64,000 bases of DNA, from NCBI RefSeq assembly GCF_003668575.1, contig NZ_RCVZ01000007.1, positions 62,001 through 126,000 on the forward strand. Direction: 5' to 3'. The position numbers were made by a program, and so were the translations under genes. Below are positions 27,656-39,024 of this stretch, one piece after another. Below the pieces are notes generated by a model. It had not been told where the DNA came from, searched no databases, and was given only the letters and a program-made list of their open reading frames with translations. The number at the start of each line of letters is the position of its first letter. Within the stretch, counting starts at the first letter, position 1. This DNA comes from Falsibacillus albus (GTDB taxonomy: Bacteria > Bacillota > Bacilli > Bacillales > DSM-25281).

Positions 27656-28132
27656 TTGAAAAAATGGATATTGTTTTTTATAGGATTGACAATTATTGTA
27701 TTAGCCATAACGATTAATATATTTATTAAAGGACATTCTCCTTTGAGAGCTGCACGCGATGAGGCAGTTCAAGAAGTGAAGCATTCCACTGATATTGTGA
27801 AAGTAAAGGATTTTTACTTATATCATGGCTCCAAATCCATCTACACAGTTGTAGGGGAGACAAAAAACGGGGAAAAAAAGGTGGCATTCATCCCTGAAAA
27901 CAAAAAAAGCGGCCTGACAGAAATTAAATGGGCAAAAGGAATCTCAAAAGAAGATGCCCTCAATAAACTAACACAAGAAAAACATCCAAAAAAAATATTG
28001 GGGATCCGGCTCGGACTTGAAAAAGTCGGTCCAATATGGGAAATTTCCTATTTAGATAATGAAGGCGACCTTAATTATTATTACCTATTATTTAAATCTG
28101 GAGATTGGTGGAAAACTGTCGAAAACATATAA
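27656..28132 (+). CDS. ypmB: YpmB, membrane-anchored PepSY-like protein
   Basis: A 158-residue protein with one N-terminal transmembrane segment (WILFFIGLTIIVLAITINIF) and an outward-facing domain of the DUF5590/PepSY-like type, containing VGETKNGEKKVAFIPEN, KGISKEDALNKLT and YYLLFKSGDWWKTVENI. PepSY-like folds are often inhibitors or binding modules; the target is unknown. Start TTG 27656, 12 bases after ypmA. It ends 12 bases before aspB, so ypmA-ypmB-aspB form an operon. Confidence 0.88.
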   Translation: MKKWILFFIGLTIIVLAITINIFIKGHSPLRAARDEAVQEVKHSTDIVKVKDFYLYHGSKSIYTVVGETKNGEKKVAFIPENKKSGLTEIKWAKGISKEDALNKLTQEKHPKKILGIRLGLEKVGPIWEISYLDNEGDLNYYYLLFKSGDWWKTVENI

Positions 28133-28144
28133 GGAGGAATGACG

Positions 28145-29341
28145 ATGGATATCCGATTAGCAGAAAGAGTAAAAGCATTAACTCCTTCCTCAACACTGGC
28201 TATCACCGCAAAAGCAAAAGAAATGAAGGCTGCTGGAATCGACGTTATAGGTCTCGGAGCAGGTGAACCAGACTTCAACACCCCGCAGCATATCATTGAA
28301 GCTGCAATTGAAGCCATGAAACAAGGACACACGAAATATACGCCATCCGGGGGACTTCCGGCATTAAAAGATGCAATCATCGATAAGTTCAAGACTGATC
28401 AAGGGCTGGAATACAAGAGAAATGAAATCATTGTGACAACGGGTGCCAAGCATGCACTGTACACCCTTTTCCAAGTTCTGCTGGATGAAGGAGATGAAGT
28501 CATCATCCCTATCCCTTACTGGGTCAGCTACCCTGAACAGGTGAAGTTGGCAGGCGGTGAACCGATTTATCTCGAAGGAAAAGAAGTGAATGAATATAAA
28601 ATAACAGCCGAACAGCTTCGTGGTGCGGTTACAACCAAAACGAAAGCGGTCATCATCAATTCGCCGAGCAACCCTACCGGCATGCTCTATTCAAAGCAAG
28701 AACTTGAAGAAATCGCAAATGTCTGCTTGGAAAACAATATACTGATTGTTTCGGATGAGATATATGAGAAGCTTATTTATGGTCAACACAAACATACCTC
28801 GATTGCTGAACTTTCACCACAAATTAAAGAGCAGACGATCGTGATCAACGGGGTTTCAAAATCACATTCGATGACAGGTTGGAGAATCGGATATGCCGCA
28901 GGAAGCCAAACGGTGATCAAAGCGATGACAGACCTTGCAAGCCACTCCACCTCCAATCCGACGACTGTGTCCCAGTATGGAGCCATTGCTGCATATAAAG
29001 GGACCCAGGATCCAGTTGAAGAGATGAGGACGGCATTTGAAGAAAGATTGAATATCATTTATGATCAATTGGTGAAAATTCCTGGGTTCAATTGCCTTAA
29101 GCCTCAAGGTGCATTCTATTTGTTCCCTAATGTCAAGGAAGCCGCAATGAAGACAGGCTTCTCTGATGTGGATGAATTCGCCAAAGCTCTTCTGGAAGAA
29201 GCCAATGTCGCTGTGATCCCTGGCTCCGGTTTCGGATCACCTGATAATATCCGCTTATCTTATGCGACATCTTTGGATTTATTGGAAAGCGCAGTTAATC
29301 GCATTGATGAGTTTGTACAATCAAAATTGGTTACTAATTGA
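28145..29341 (+). CDS. aspB: Aspartate aminotransferase
   Basis: PLP-dependent class I aminotransferase, 398 residues, interconverting aspartate and oxaloacetate. Motifs: VIGLGAGEPDFNTP, TGAKHALYTLFQ, NSPSNPTGMLYS, VSDEIYEKLIY and the PLP lysine in NGVSKSHSMTGWRIGYAAG near residue 237. ATG 28145 is 7 bases after AAGGAGG; ATG 28139 in the same frame abuts that site. It precedes asnS, which also uses aspartate, though asnS has its own promoter. Confidence 0.95.
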   Translation: MDIRLAERVKALTPSSTLAITAKAKEMKAAGIDVIGLGAGEPDFNTPQHIIEAAIEAMKQGHTKYTPSGGLPALKDAIIDKFKTDQGLEYKRNEIIVTTGAKHALYTLFQVLLDEGDEVIIPIPYWVSYPEQVKLAGGEPIYLEGKEVNEYKITAEQLRGAVTTKTKAVIINSPSNPTGMLYSKQELEEIANVCLENNILIVSDEIYEKLIYGQHKHTSIAELSPQIKEQTIVINGVSKSHSMTGWRIGYAAGSQTVIKAMTDLASHSTSNPTTVSQYGAIAAYKGTQDPVEEMRTAFEERLNIIYDQLVKIPGFNCLKPQGAFYLFPNVKEAAMKTGFSDVDEFAKALLEEANVAVIPGSGFGSPDNIRLSYATSLDLLESAVNRIDEFVQSKLVTN

Positions 29342-29347
29342 TTCTTC

Positions 29348-29377
29348 GAAGGTTCGGCAGCGGTTTGCCGAACCTTC
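29348..29377. other. Perfect 12-bp inverted repeat between aspB and asnS
   Basis: GAAGGTTCGGCA (29348-29359) and TGCCGAACCTTC (29366-29377) pair perfectly around a 6-base loop. Neither strand has a proper U tract after it. It may still slow or stabilise the aspB 3' end, or be a protein site; I cannot tell. Confidence 0.6.
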
Positions 29378-29389
29378 AAATTTCAAATA

Positions 29390-29418
29390 TTGCTTGTCAA
29401 CAGCAAGGTATGTATAAT
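29390..29418 (+). promoter_or_regulatory. SigA promoter of asnS
   Basis: TTGCTT at 29390-29395, 17-base spacer, perfect TATAAT at 29413-29418. Transcript would have a leader of about 45 bases with no T-box. Confidence 0.75.
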
Positions 29419-29470
29419 AAAACACGATACATAAAAGAGGACGTTTAATGTTTTTGGAGGGAATAAAAAA

Positions 29471-30763
29471 GTGAAAACAATGATTGGTGAAGTAAGTAAA
29501 CATGTAGGCCAAGAGGTTGTTATCGGTGCTTGGCTTGCCAATAAGAGATCCAGTGGGAAAATTGCATTCATGCAGTTGCGTGATGGTTCCGGATTCATCC
29601 AAGGTGTAGTCGTAAAAGCAGAAGTGGAAGAAGAGGTTTTCCAAAAAGCAAAATCAATCACACAGGAAACTTCCATGTATATCACTGGAATCGTTCAAGA
29701 AGATTCCAGATCTCCGTTCGGGTATGAGTTATTGATTAAAGATATTGAGGTTATCAGTGAATCTGTCGATTTCCCGATTACTCCTAAAGAACACGGCACT
29801 GAATTCTTGATGGATCATCGTCATCTATGGTTAAGATCGAGACGACAGCATGCCGTCATGAAAATCAGGAACGAAATTATCCGTGCGACATACGAATTTT
29901 TCAATGAGAATGGTTTCGTAAAAGTTGATCCGCCAATTTTGACCGGAAGTGCACCTGAAGGCACGACAGAACTTTTTGCAACAAAGTATTTTGAAGAAGA
30001 TGCCTATCTTTCTCAAAGCGGTCAGCTCTACATGGAAGCTGCAGCAATGGCGTTAGGGAAAGTATTCTCCTTCGGACCTACGTTCCGTGCGGAAAAATCC
30101 AAAACCCGCCGCCATTTAATTGAATTCTGGATGATAGAACCAGAAATGGCGTTCTATCAATTCGAGGATAATCTCCAGGTGCAGGAACAATATGTATCCT
30201 ATATTGTTCAATCTGTATTGAAAAATTGTAAGCTTGAATTAGAGCGTTTGGGGCGCGATACAACCAAACTCGAGAAAATTCAAGCACCTTTCCCGAGAAT
30301 CAGCTATGATGATGCTGTGAAATTCCTTCAGGAAAAAGGATTTGATGATATTCAGTGGGGTGATGATTTCGGTGCACCACACGAAACTGCCATTGCAGAA
30401 AGTTATGAAAAACCAGTGTTCATCACTCACTATCCGACTTCTTTGAAGCCTTTCTATATGCAGCCTGCAGAAGACCGCGATGATGTGGTCCTTTGTGCAG
30501 ATTTGATCGCGCCGGAAGGATACGGGGAAATCATCGGCGGTTCCGAGAGGATCCATGATCATGAATTGCTGAAGCAAAGGCTTGAAGAGCACGATTTGGG
30601 CTCTGATGCATATAAATGGTATCTGGAACTTAGACAATACGGATCTGTTCCGCATTCCGGATTCGGACTGGGACTTGAGAGGACAGTAGCATGGATCTCA
30701 GGAGTAGAGCACGTACGTGAAACGATCCCATTCCCAAGACTGTTGAACCGTTTGTATCCATAA
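29471..30763 (+). CDS. asnS: Asparaginyl-tRNA synthetase
   Basis: Class IIb aminoacyl-tRNA synthetase, 430 residues. The N-terminal OB-fold anticodon-binding domain ([20 protein letters not shown]) is followed by the class II core: [52 protein letters not shown] (motif 2) and [12 protein letters not shown] (motif 3). Start GTG 29471 behind GGAGGGAATAAAAAA. Separate promoter at 29390-29418 and a terminator at 30781-30816 make it a single-gene unit. Confidence 0.96.
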   Translation: MKTMIGEVSKHVGQEVVIGAWLANKRSSGKIAFMQLRDGSGFIQGVVVKAEVEEEVFQKAKSITQETSMYITGIVQEDSRSPFGYELLIKDIEVISESVDFPITPKEHGTEFLMDHRHLWLRSRRQHAVMKIRNEIIRATYEFFNENGFVKVDPPILTGSAPEGTTELFATKYFEEDAYLSQSGQLYMEAAAMALGKVFSFGPTFRAEKSKTRRHLIEFWMIEPEMAFYQFEDNLQVQEQYVSYIVQSVLKNCKLELERLGRDTTKLEKIQAPFPRISYDDAVKFLQEKGFDDIQWGDDFGAPHETAIAESYEKPVFITHYPTSLKPFYMQPAEDRDDVVLCADLIAPEGYGEIIGGSERIHDHELLKQRLEEHDLGSDAYKWYLELRQYGSVPHSGFGLGLERTVAWISGVEHVRETIPFPRLLNRLYP

Positions 30764-30780
30764 GATAAGATCATATACAG

Positions 30781-30816
30781 AGAGCTCCACAGTTTCGGCT
30801 GTGGGCTCTTTTTATT
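30781..30816 (+). terminator. Intrinsic terminator after asnS
   Basis: AGAGCTCCACAG (30781-30792) pairs with CTGTGGGCTCT (30799-30809), one bulged base, followed by a T-rich tract. Confidence 0.85.
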
Positions 30817-30932
30817 TGGGATTGTGATCAAGTTGGAGGTTGTTTTTCGCTGAAGATTCCCTGGTGAGGCGCTTTGTTTCGCCATGGGCTATATCCTATC
30901 CTGCTTAACCAGAATCTGAAGACTGTATTAAT

Positions 30933-31176
30933 ATGGGTGGCAGAGAGGCTCGGAATGGCTCCCGTAGTGATGGAGGATTTAGGCAAATGGTAGCGAAAGG
31001 ATCGGATAAGCGCCCGTTTCCAGGGGAGCCGCGAGCAAATGGTAGCGAAAGAATCGGATAAGCGCCCGTTTTCAGGGGAGCGGAGGCCAAACGGTAGCGA
31101 TAGAGCTGGAACAGCTCCCGTTTCCAGAGGAGCCGCGGACAAACGGTAGCAAAAGAACCGGATGAGCGCCCGTTTC
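30933..31176. repeat. 52-bp tandem repeat array, five units
   Basis: Units begin at 30933 (degenerate), 30985, 31037, 31089 and 31141, an exact 52-base period. The core reads AAATGGTAGCGAAAGGATCG then GATAAGCGCCCGTTT, so each unit begins AAAYGG and carries CCGTTT 30 bases later, giving inverted ends. Units differ by several substitutions. The minus-strand frame across it is a repeat translation, not a gene. It lies in the 662-base gap between asnS and dnaD. Confidence 0.92.
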
Positions 31177-31359
31177 GATTGGCTCATCACAACTATCAGC
31201 ATTAATTCCCGCCTGAACAAAGACGTTTTTGTGGAGCACCTTCAATGGCTGCTAACATGAACAGATGATCATCGTTCAGATAAAGGAAAGGACACTTGCG
31301 TTCTAAAATGGACTTTCCCTTTTTTAACTTAAGCAATATTAAAAGGGGCAAAGGGAACC

Positions 31360-31387
31360 AGGGAAGGATATTACCATCCCTTTTTTT
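31360..31387 (+). terminator. Intrinsic terminator just upstream of dnaD
   Basis: AGGGAAGG (31360-31367) pairs with CCATCCCT (31374-31381, one mismatch) followed by seven T. It lies 39 bases before the dnaD start, so something upstream in the repeat gap is transcribed or read-through from asnS is blocked here. Confidence 0.7.
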
Positions 31388-31425
31388 CCTTCTCCGTGAT
31401 ATACTATTGGGTGAGGTGTTACAAG

Positions 31426-32118
31426 ATGGATAAAGAGATTTTTTTAGCTTGGATGGACGAAGGGACGCTGCAAATTCCCCAAATCTTATTAAAAAATTAT
31501 ACGAAATTAGGTCTGAATGAAACGGACTTGGTCCTTTTACTTCACGTTTATTCATTTATACAAAGAGGCAATGAATTCCCAACCCCTGAAGAGCTTTCGG
31601 GAGACATGAATATATCAGGAGGGGAATGCTCTTCCATTTTAAGAAGGATGGTCCAGCAAAATATTCTTTGTATTGAGGAAGGCTATACGGAAGACAGCAT
31701 ACGCTATGAGAAATATTCCTTGAAGCCATTGTGGCTTAAGCTTGCAGATATGATTGCGAATGATTTGAAGAATGATCGCATGCAGAAGGATCTACATGAT
31801 GAGTCAGAACTGTATACAGTTTTTGAAAAAGAATTTGGACGGCCGCTATCCCCATTGGAATGTGAGACACTTGCAATGTGGATGGACCAGGACCACCACG
31901 ATTCCGTCATTATCAAGGCAGCTCTTAGGGAATCAGTAATTTCTGGGAAGCTAAACTTCAGGTACATTGATCGCATCTTATTCGAATGGAAAAAGAATGG
32001 CGTTCAAACGATTGAACAGGCAAGGCGCCACGGAGAAAAATTCCGCCAGCCAAAAAAGGCAAATAGTGAATATCAAAAGTCCAACACGGTGCCGTTCTAC
32101 AATTGGCTGGAACAATAG
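31426..32118 (+). CDS. dnaD: DNA replication initiation protein DnaD
   Basis: A 230-residue protein of the DnaD/DnaB family needed for primosome assembly and oriC remodelling. The N-terminal winged helix (LQIPQILLKNYTKLGLNETD, LLLHVYSF, FPTPEELSGDM) and the C-terminal DnaD domain (FEKEFGRPLSPLECETLAMW, IIKAALRESVISGKLNFRYI, DRILFEWKKNGVQTIEQA) are both present. ATG 31426 follows GTGAGGTGTTACAAG; an in-frame ATG at 31396 lies upstream of this. Followed by nth and ypoC as in B. subtilis. Confidence 0.95.
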   Translation: MDKEIFLAWMDEGTLQIPQILLKNYTKLGLNETDLVLLLHVYSFIQRGNEFPTPEELSGDMNISGGECSSILRRMVQQNILCIEEGYTEDSIRYEKYSLKPLWLKLADMIANDLKNDRMQKDLHDESELYTVFEKEFGRPLSPLECETLAMWMDQDHHDSVIIKAALRESVISGKLNFRYIDRILFEWKKNGVQTIEQARRHGEKFRQPKKANSEYQKSNTVPFYNWLEQ

Positions 32119-32153
32119 GCACCTATTTAATTTTGTGTACAGGTGGTTAAGGA

Positions 32154-32807
32154 ATGTTAAATAAACAACAAATTCAATATTGTTTAAGTGAAATTGAAAA
32201 AATGTATCCGGACGCCCACTGTGAGCTCGTTCATGAAAATCCTTTTGAATTGGTGATTGCAGTTGCGCTGTCCGCACAATGCACGGACGTACTGGTAAAT
32301 AAAGTGACGTTGAAGCTGTTTCAAAAATACAAACGGCCCGAAGACTATTTGAATGTGGAACTTGAAGAGCTTCAAAATGATATCCGTTCAATTGGCCTTT
32401 ATCGGAACAAAGCAAAAAATATCCAGAAATTATGCAAGATGCTGCTTGATGAGTATGGCGGACAAGTGCCAAAGGAACGGGAAGAACTCGTCAAACTCCC
32501 GGGAGTTGGCAGGAAGACGGCGAATGTGGTCATGTCAGTAGCATATGGAATCCCTGCTATCGCTGTTGATACCCATGTTGAGCGAGTGAGCAAAAGATTG
32601 GGGATCTGCCGCTGGAAGGACAGTGTTTTGGAAGTGGAAAAAACATTGATGAGAAAGATTCCGGAAGAAGAGTGGTCTGCCACACATCACAGATTGATTT
32701 TCTTTGGCAGGTATCATTGCAAAGCACAAAATCCTCAATGTCCTGTTTGCCCTCTGCTTCCGCTTTGCAGGGAAGGACAAAAGAGGATGAAAAAGAAGAG
32801 CCTATGA
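32154..32807 (+). CDS. nth: Endonuclease III
   Basis: Base-excision repair glycosylase/AP lyase for oxidised pyrimidines, 217 residues. The helix-hairpin-helix LPGVGRKTANVV is near residue 114, preceded by the region SAQCTDVLVNKV; the catalytic aspartate is in VDTHVERVSKRLG near 139. The 4Fe-4S cluster ligands are C-x6-C-x2-C-x5-C (CKAQNPQCPVCPLLPLC) at the end. ATG 32154 follows GGTGGTTAAGGA. Its stop overlaps the start of ypoC (ATGA at 32804-32807). Confidence 0.96.
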   Translation: MLNKQQIQYCLSEIEKMYPDAHCELVHENPFELVIAVALSAQCTDVLVNKVTLKLFQKYKRPEDYLNVELEELQNDIRSIGLYRNKAKNIQKLCKMLLDEYGGQVPKEREELVKLPGVGRKTANVVMSVAYGIPAIAVDTHVERVSKRLGICRWKDSVLEVEKTLMRKIPEEEWSATHHRLIFFGRYHCKAQNPQCPVCPLLPLCREGQKRMKKKSL

Positions 32808-33283
32808 ATGTTCCTGCAGAATTAATTCATCCTCTTTTCCAGTCTGCGATCGATCGATATTTTCCTGATGATGCGAATTATTATCGAAATGCAGCAGCAG
32901 ATCAACCTTGGATGGAAATTCAATTGAACATGCCGCTTTTAATGGACGAGTGGAAACGGCTGGATGCAATATTATATCGTCTCTTTTCCGAAAGAAGTAA
33001 AGAAATAGTCGATCCCATGAAGCTGTCCATTTCCTTTTTTTTAAAAATATTGTATTGGACAAACAATCGACCGGTCCAATTAAGCAATTGGCAACAAGAA
33101 TTATCCAACTTGAGGGTCATACCAGTCAATACATTGGAGCGGCTCCAATTCATAGAATCGAATCCTTTTCTTTATCATTCATATAAACAAGTTTCTGAAT
33201 TAATAAAAGAACAATCAAAGTTGTTTGCCAAATACTCGGCAATGAAAAATTCAAACCAAAGCACCTCGAAAGATGGCTGCTAA
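32804..33283 (+). CDS. ypoC: YpoC family protein
   Basis: A 159-residue soluble protein that overlaps the end of nth by four bases. It is helical and aromatic-rich (MNVPAELIHPLFQSAIDRYF, FLKILYWTNNRPVQLSNWQQ, LKPYxx-like LIKEQSKLFAKYSAMK). Position and length match B. subtilis YpoC, whose function is unknown. The open frame extends further upstream inside nth, but ATG 32804 is the sensible coupled start. Ends at a bidirectional terminator facing ponA. Confidence 0.85.
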   Translation: MNVPAELIHPLFQSAIDRYFPDDANYYRNAAADQPWMEIQLNMPLLMDEWKRLDAILYRLFSERSKEIVDPMKLSISFFLKILYWTNNRPVQLSNWQQELSNLRVIPVNTLERLQFIESNPFLYHSYKQVSELIKEQSKLFAKYSAMKNSNQSTSKDGC

Positions 33284-33316
33284 AAAACCCGCTTGGAATT
33301 TGTCCAAGCGGGTTTT
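33284..33316. terminator. Bidirectional terminator between ypoC and ponA
   Basis: AAAACCCGCTTGG (33284-33296) pairs with CCAAGCGGGTTTT (33304-33316), with A and T flanks suited to both converging genes. Confidence 0.9.
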
Positions 33317-33318
33317 AA

Positions 33319-36122
<2,804 letters not shown>

Positions 36123-36169
36123 ATTCAGCATTCCTCACTTTCTATCTATAAGGGAATACCCTTAGAAAA

Positions 36170-36778
36170 TCATAATGAATAAAGCTTTTCTATAACTTTA
36201 ATGTAATCAATGCGTGGATGCAATCCAAGTGGTATGGGGTGGCCATTTTCTTGAATCTCCATTTTTGAAATGGATTTTCTACCACCATTGATCATTCTTT
36301 CCCAAAAATGGATGAGATGTTCTCCTTCCAGTAGAAATACTTCCTCCGTTTTGGAAAATCTTAAGATGACAAATGCAATGCCATGTTGTAATAGTGTCTG
36401 CTCCATATGCTTGATTTGATGCTCATGGAAGTTTTTCAATGGGAAGGAAGTCTGGTTCTGCGTTTCCTTTGCTTCAAAATCAATGTACCGCCCTTTGAAA
36501 ACACCATTATAGTCTGTCGTTGATGCCTGCTTGAAGTATGCTTCCTTTATGACCGCCGCACTTCTTCTGGGGTAGTCAACTTTCACGATCTGTACTGGCG
36601 TCGGTTTTTTATGGATAAGTGCAATCTTATTTGCAAGATAATATTCATTTGTCTCATTTAGATCTTCTTCAAGCGTCATGCCCCTATTGCTGTAAGTCGA
36701 TGTTCTATTTGTTCTCGCCTTTGCTGCGCTTGGGTTGTTGGGAACAAATTTTTTCCCATTTGGGTAATGAAAGTCCAT
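36170..36778 (-). CDS. recU: Holliday junction resolvase RecU
   Basis: A 202-residue endonuclease that resolves Holliday junctions in Gram-positive bacteria. Visible: N-terminal flexible segment, [21 protein letters not shown], the catalytic region [19 protein letters not shown] (Asp and E-x-K of the nuclease core) and [17 protein letters not shown] 36778 has GAGAGG 9 bases upstream; an in-frame GTG at 36784 precedes it. recU-ponA is the standard Bacillus operon, linking recombination and cell wall genes; it diverges from yppC. Confidence 0.95.
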   Translation of the reverse strand: MDFHYPNGKKFVPNNPSAAKARTNRTSTYSNRGMTLEEDLNETNEYYLANKIALIHKKPTPVQIVKVDYPRRSAAVIKEAYFKQASTTDYNGVFKGRYIDFEAKETQNQTSFPLKNFHEHQIKHMEQTLLQHGIAFVILRFSKTEEVFLLEGEHLIHFWERMINGGRKSISKMEIQENGHPIPLGLHPRIDYIKVIEKLYSL

Positions 36779-36893
36779 GAACACACACCTCTCAAACTAT
36801 TACCCATCATACCAGAAACAAAACGGGGATGGGTGAATAAAAATCTTCATATCCTCCCAAGATATTGATAGAAATGGAAAGGAAGCTCGATTT

Positions 36894-37913
36894 ATGAAGA
36901 AAATCTTTTATTTTCATCGTCTTTTTCCGAAAATCTCTACAAATATATCCGATTCTGAGCTGATTGACTTGATTCGTCAAATTACGTTCACATCTAACAA
37001 AGACAATATTTCCAGAACAGATGCCTATCAAAGATTTTATATGAAACATACGGAAATACGTTGGGCATTTTTGGCATCGATGGTTTCCCGGAATGCCGGC
37101 TGGAATATGTGCGACCTCGTACATCCGCTGTTTCAAGCGAGTGTCGATCCAAGAACTAGAGAAAGACTTTTTCTTACATATGAACGAGCAAATTGGCTCA
37201 TCTTTCATGATGCATTCCCTCAATTGCTTCTCTATCATTATTCGACGATTTTAAAGAGGCCCTTGTTTCATTTATTGAAAGGATTTTGTGTATCAGAGTT
37301 CATGCATGGAGAATGGCAGAGATTTTGGGCAGAAAATGATCATAGCCGCTTGACCATTTCACTCATCATAAATGAGCAAAATCTTATCCAAGAGCCTATT
37401 ATAATGCATCCTCTTTATAAGAAAAGGGTATTTAAAACTATTCTATTTCATCTTCAGGATTTTTTTCATTTTAGCTGTGTCATCTTTCCGACACTGCAGG
37501 GGAACTTGTTCGGGGCAAGTGTATCGAAGTTTACGGACTTAAATGCGAGAATAGACTTGGGAAAAAGGCTCCAAAAGATCCTCTTTCACCCCGATTTATA
37601 CCCCTATTTTTTAACATTCGCCAAAAATGTGACACACACCGGATCACGATATGATTATAAAAAACTAAACCCCTTTAGGCATGAAAGAGAGATGACGCTG
37701 TTAAGGGCTGCCTATCCGATTGTGGAACACCATATTACCGAACAACAGGATTGGTCCGCCTTGGGGAAGATTCACAGCAGGTGGTTTGCAGATGTGGATT
37801 TTCAGGAAAGCATCATGCTTACTGAGTGGTTTGACGGGAAGAGACTGAAACAGGACAGACTTTTGAAAGTGAAGTCTTTGCTGAACGAAATAATGGGAAA
37901 GACTGACATGTAA
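36894..37913 (+). CDS. yppC: YppC, DUF2515 family protein
   Basis: A 339-residue soluble protein of the DUF2515 family, unknown function. Family segments seen: DNISRTDAYQRFYMKHTEIRW, AFLASMVSRNAGWNMCDL, HDAFPQLLLYH, THTGSRYDYKK. Rich in aromatic residues and histidine. Its position divergent from recU-ponA is conserved with B. subtilis. The spore gene sspM follows on the opposite strand. Confidence 0.9.
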   Translation: MKKIFYFHRLFPKISTNISDSELIDLIRQITFTSNKDNISRTDAYQRFYMKHTEIRWAFLASMVSRNAGWNMCDLVHPLFQASVDPRTRERLFLTYERANWLIFHDAFPQLLLYHYSTILKRPLFHLLKGFCVSEFMHGEWQRFWAENDHSRLTISLIINEQNLIQEPIIMHPLYKKRVFKTILFHLQDFFHFSCVIFPTLQGNLFGASVSKFTDLNARIDLGKRLQKILFHPDLYPYFLTFAKNVTHTGSRYDYKKLNPFRHEREMTLLRAAYPIVEHHITEQQDWSALGKIHSRWFADVDFQESIMLTEWFDGKRLKQDRLLKVKSLLNEIMGKTDM

Positions 37914-37957
37914 ATCACCATTATTATCAATGGATATCACATACCTCCAGTCTTTCC

Positions 37958-38037
37958 CTTAGGCTTTGCCCACTCATGGAAAGTGAGCATCCTTCAGCGG
38001 AAATCAACCTTTCCAAGATTCATTAATTCAAGAATGA
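37958..38037. repeat. Remnant of interspersed repeat A, right end (copy 3)
   Basis: CATGGAAAGTGAGCATCCTT, CAGCGGAAATCAACCTTTCC and TTCATTAATTCA match the right-hand third of the longer repeat copies. It touches the 3' end of sspM. Confidence 0.6.
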
Positions 38038-38145
38038 TCAGGTGGAAGGACGGTTTGGTCCATTCAACTTCGGATTGCCGCAGCCCGGTTGTGCATTCTC
38101 ACGCTTTTCGTTGTGCTTCGTTTGTTTTTTCCCTTTTTTCTCCAT
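38038..38145 (-). CDS. sspM: Small acid-soluble spore protein M
   Basis: A 35-residue basic protein, too short for ordinary gene calls. Translated on the minus strand it starts MEKKGKKQTKHNEKREN and ends KLNGPNRPST; the GPNRPST ending matches the C-terminus of B. subtilis SspM. Ribosome binding site AAGGAGGTG lies 7 bases before the ATG at 38145, as strong as any in the window. SspM is a minor SASP of unknown precise role, made in the forespore under SigG. sspM also lies near ponA in B. subtilis, which supports the call. Confidence 0.85.
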   Translation of the reverse strand: MEKKGKKQTKHNEKRENAQPGCGNPKLNGPNRPST

Positions 38146-38348
38146 GTTCAAACACCTCCTTGGTGGTAGTGTTCGCAATCATGATTAGACCATTCCAAAT
38201 AAATGTGAATGCTCTTGTCGAAAGCAGCATAAAAACTTGTTTGAAATCCACTTTCTTTGGCGAATTGCTTCTAGTTTTGTCAGTGGGGCAGGGAGATGTA
38301 AAATATTGAAGAATTACTTAGAGAAATAAAGTACAGGAGGTAATGCAA

Positions 38349-38582
38349 ATGGTTGCCAATGAGGTCGTCTTGGAAAAACTGAAAGCTATCGAACAGCAAT
38401 TGGAAGAGTTGGAAAGGCAAATTCAAATTAAGGTCGAAGCCGATGTCAATAATGAAAGACAAATCATGAATGACAAAATCGATGCACAAGAATACCGTTT
38501 GGAGAAGGTGACCGAGTACAGCTTTGGGAAGCCTCTTGTCACTAAAATGCCCGAGGGACCATTAAAGCTTGAATTCAATTAG
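38349..38582 (+). CDS. Small coiled-coil protein, possibly YppD
   Basis: A 77-residue acidic protein. Residues 1-60 form a predicted coiled coil with heptad leucines and isoleucines (VVLEKLKAIEQQLEELERQI, DAQEYRLEKVTEYSFG), followed by a short tail GKPLVTKMPEGPLKLEFN. ATG 38349 is 8 bases after AGGAGG; ATG 38343 is too close. Position between yppC and yppE suggests YppD, but I cannot confirm that from sequence memory. Function unknown. Confidence 0.75.
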   Translation: MVANEVVLEKLKAIEQQLEELERQIQIKVEADVNNERQIMNDKIDAQEYRLEKVTEYSFGKPLVTKMPEGPLKLEFN

Positions 38583-38662
38583 CTGGCTGCTATAAAATAT
38601 AATAGATGAAATTCCATTAAAGTAGCCATCAAAAGCTGCTTTTTTTATTTAGAGGGGTTGTA

Positions 38663-39019
38663 ATGTTGGAAGATAATCTGCAGAAATTGACAAATGAGCT
38701 GATCCAATTGAATCAGGAAGCCCATAATATCTATAAGCATGCACGAGAAACAAATCAAAAAGGTGATTTTTATACCGAAGTGAAGCCTTTTGCTGATCTC
38801 GTAAAGTCCAAAGGGGATGAGTGGGAATCAGAGGCATTGAAATGGCTGTCGAATCAAAAACAAAAAAATTTGCATCCTATTCAGATTAAAAATACGAATG
38901 AGAATATACAAATGGTATCCATCCAGGCCTTCTTCCCAGAAACAAGCCTGAAAAGGTTCAAGAGTCATGTTCAATCTATCGAATATGTATTGAAACAAGT
39001 GTATAATTCCGTTCAGTAA
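38663..39019 (+). CDS. yppE: YppE, DUF1798 family protein
   Basis: A 118-residue helical protein of the DUF1798 family. Typical segments: LTNELIQLNQEAHNIYKHAR, DFYTEVKPFADLVKSKGDEW, AQVESI-like HVQSIEYVLKQVY at the end. ATG 38663 follows AGAGGGGTTGTA. Known structure of the family is a four-helix bundle; no biochemical function is assigned. The repeat copy 4 begins immediately after its stop codon. Confidence 0.88.
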   Translation: MLEDNLQKLTNELIQLNQEAHNIYKHARETNQKGDFYTEVKPFADLVKSKGDEWESEALKWLSNQKQKNLHPIQIKNTNENIQMVSIQAFFPETSLKRFKSHVQSIEYVLKQVYNSVQ

Positions 39020-39024
39020 TGCTG

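Noticed and set aside
29348-29377. Intrinsic terminator after aspB
   Set aside because: The 12-bp hairpin is perfect but lacks a U tract on both strands, so it was listed only as an inverted repeat.
29419-29470. T-box leader before asnS
   Set aside because: The leader is only about 45 bases and has no specifier or AGGGTGG-type motif.
30933-31176. CRISPR array
   Set aside because: Units are contiguous 52-bp repeats with no unique spacers, and there are no cas genes.
30828-31220. 130-codon minus-strand frame between asnS and dnaD
   Set aside because: It runs through the 52-bp repeat array; the peptide repeats with the DNA period and has no binding site.
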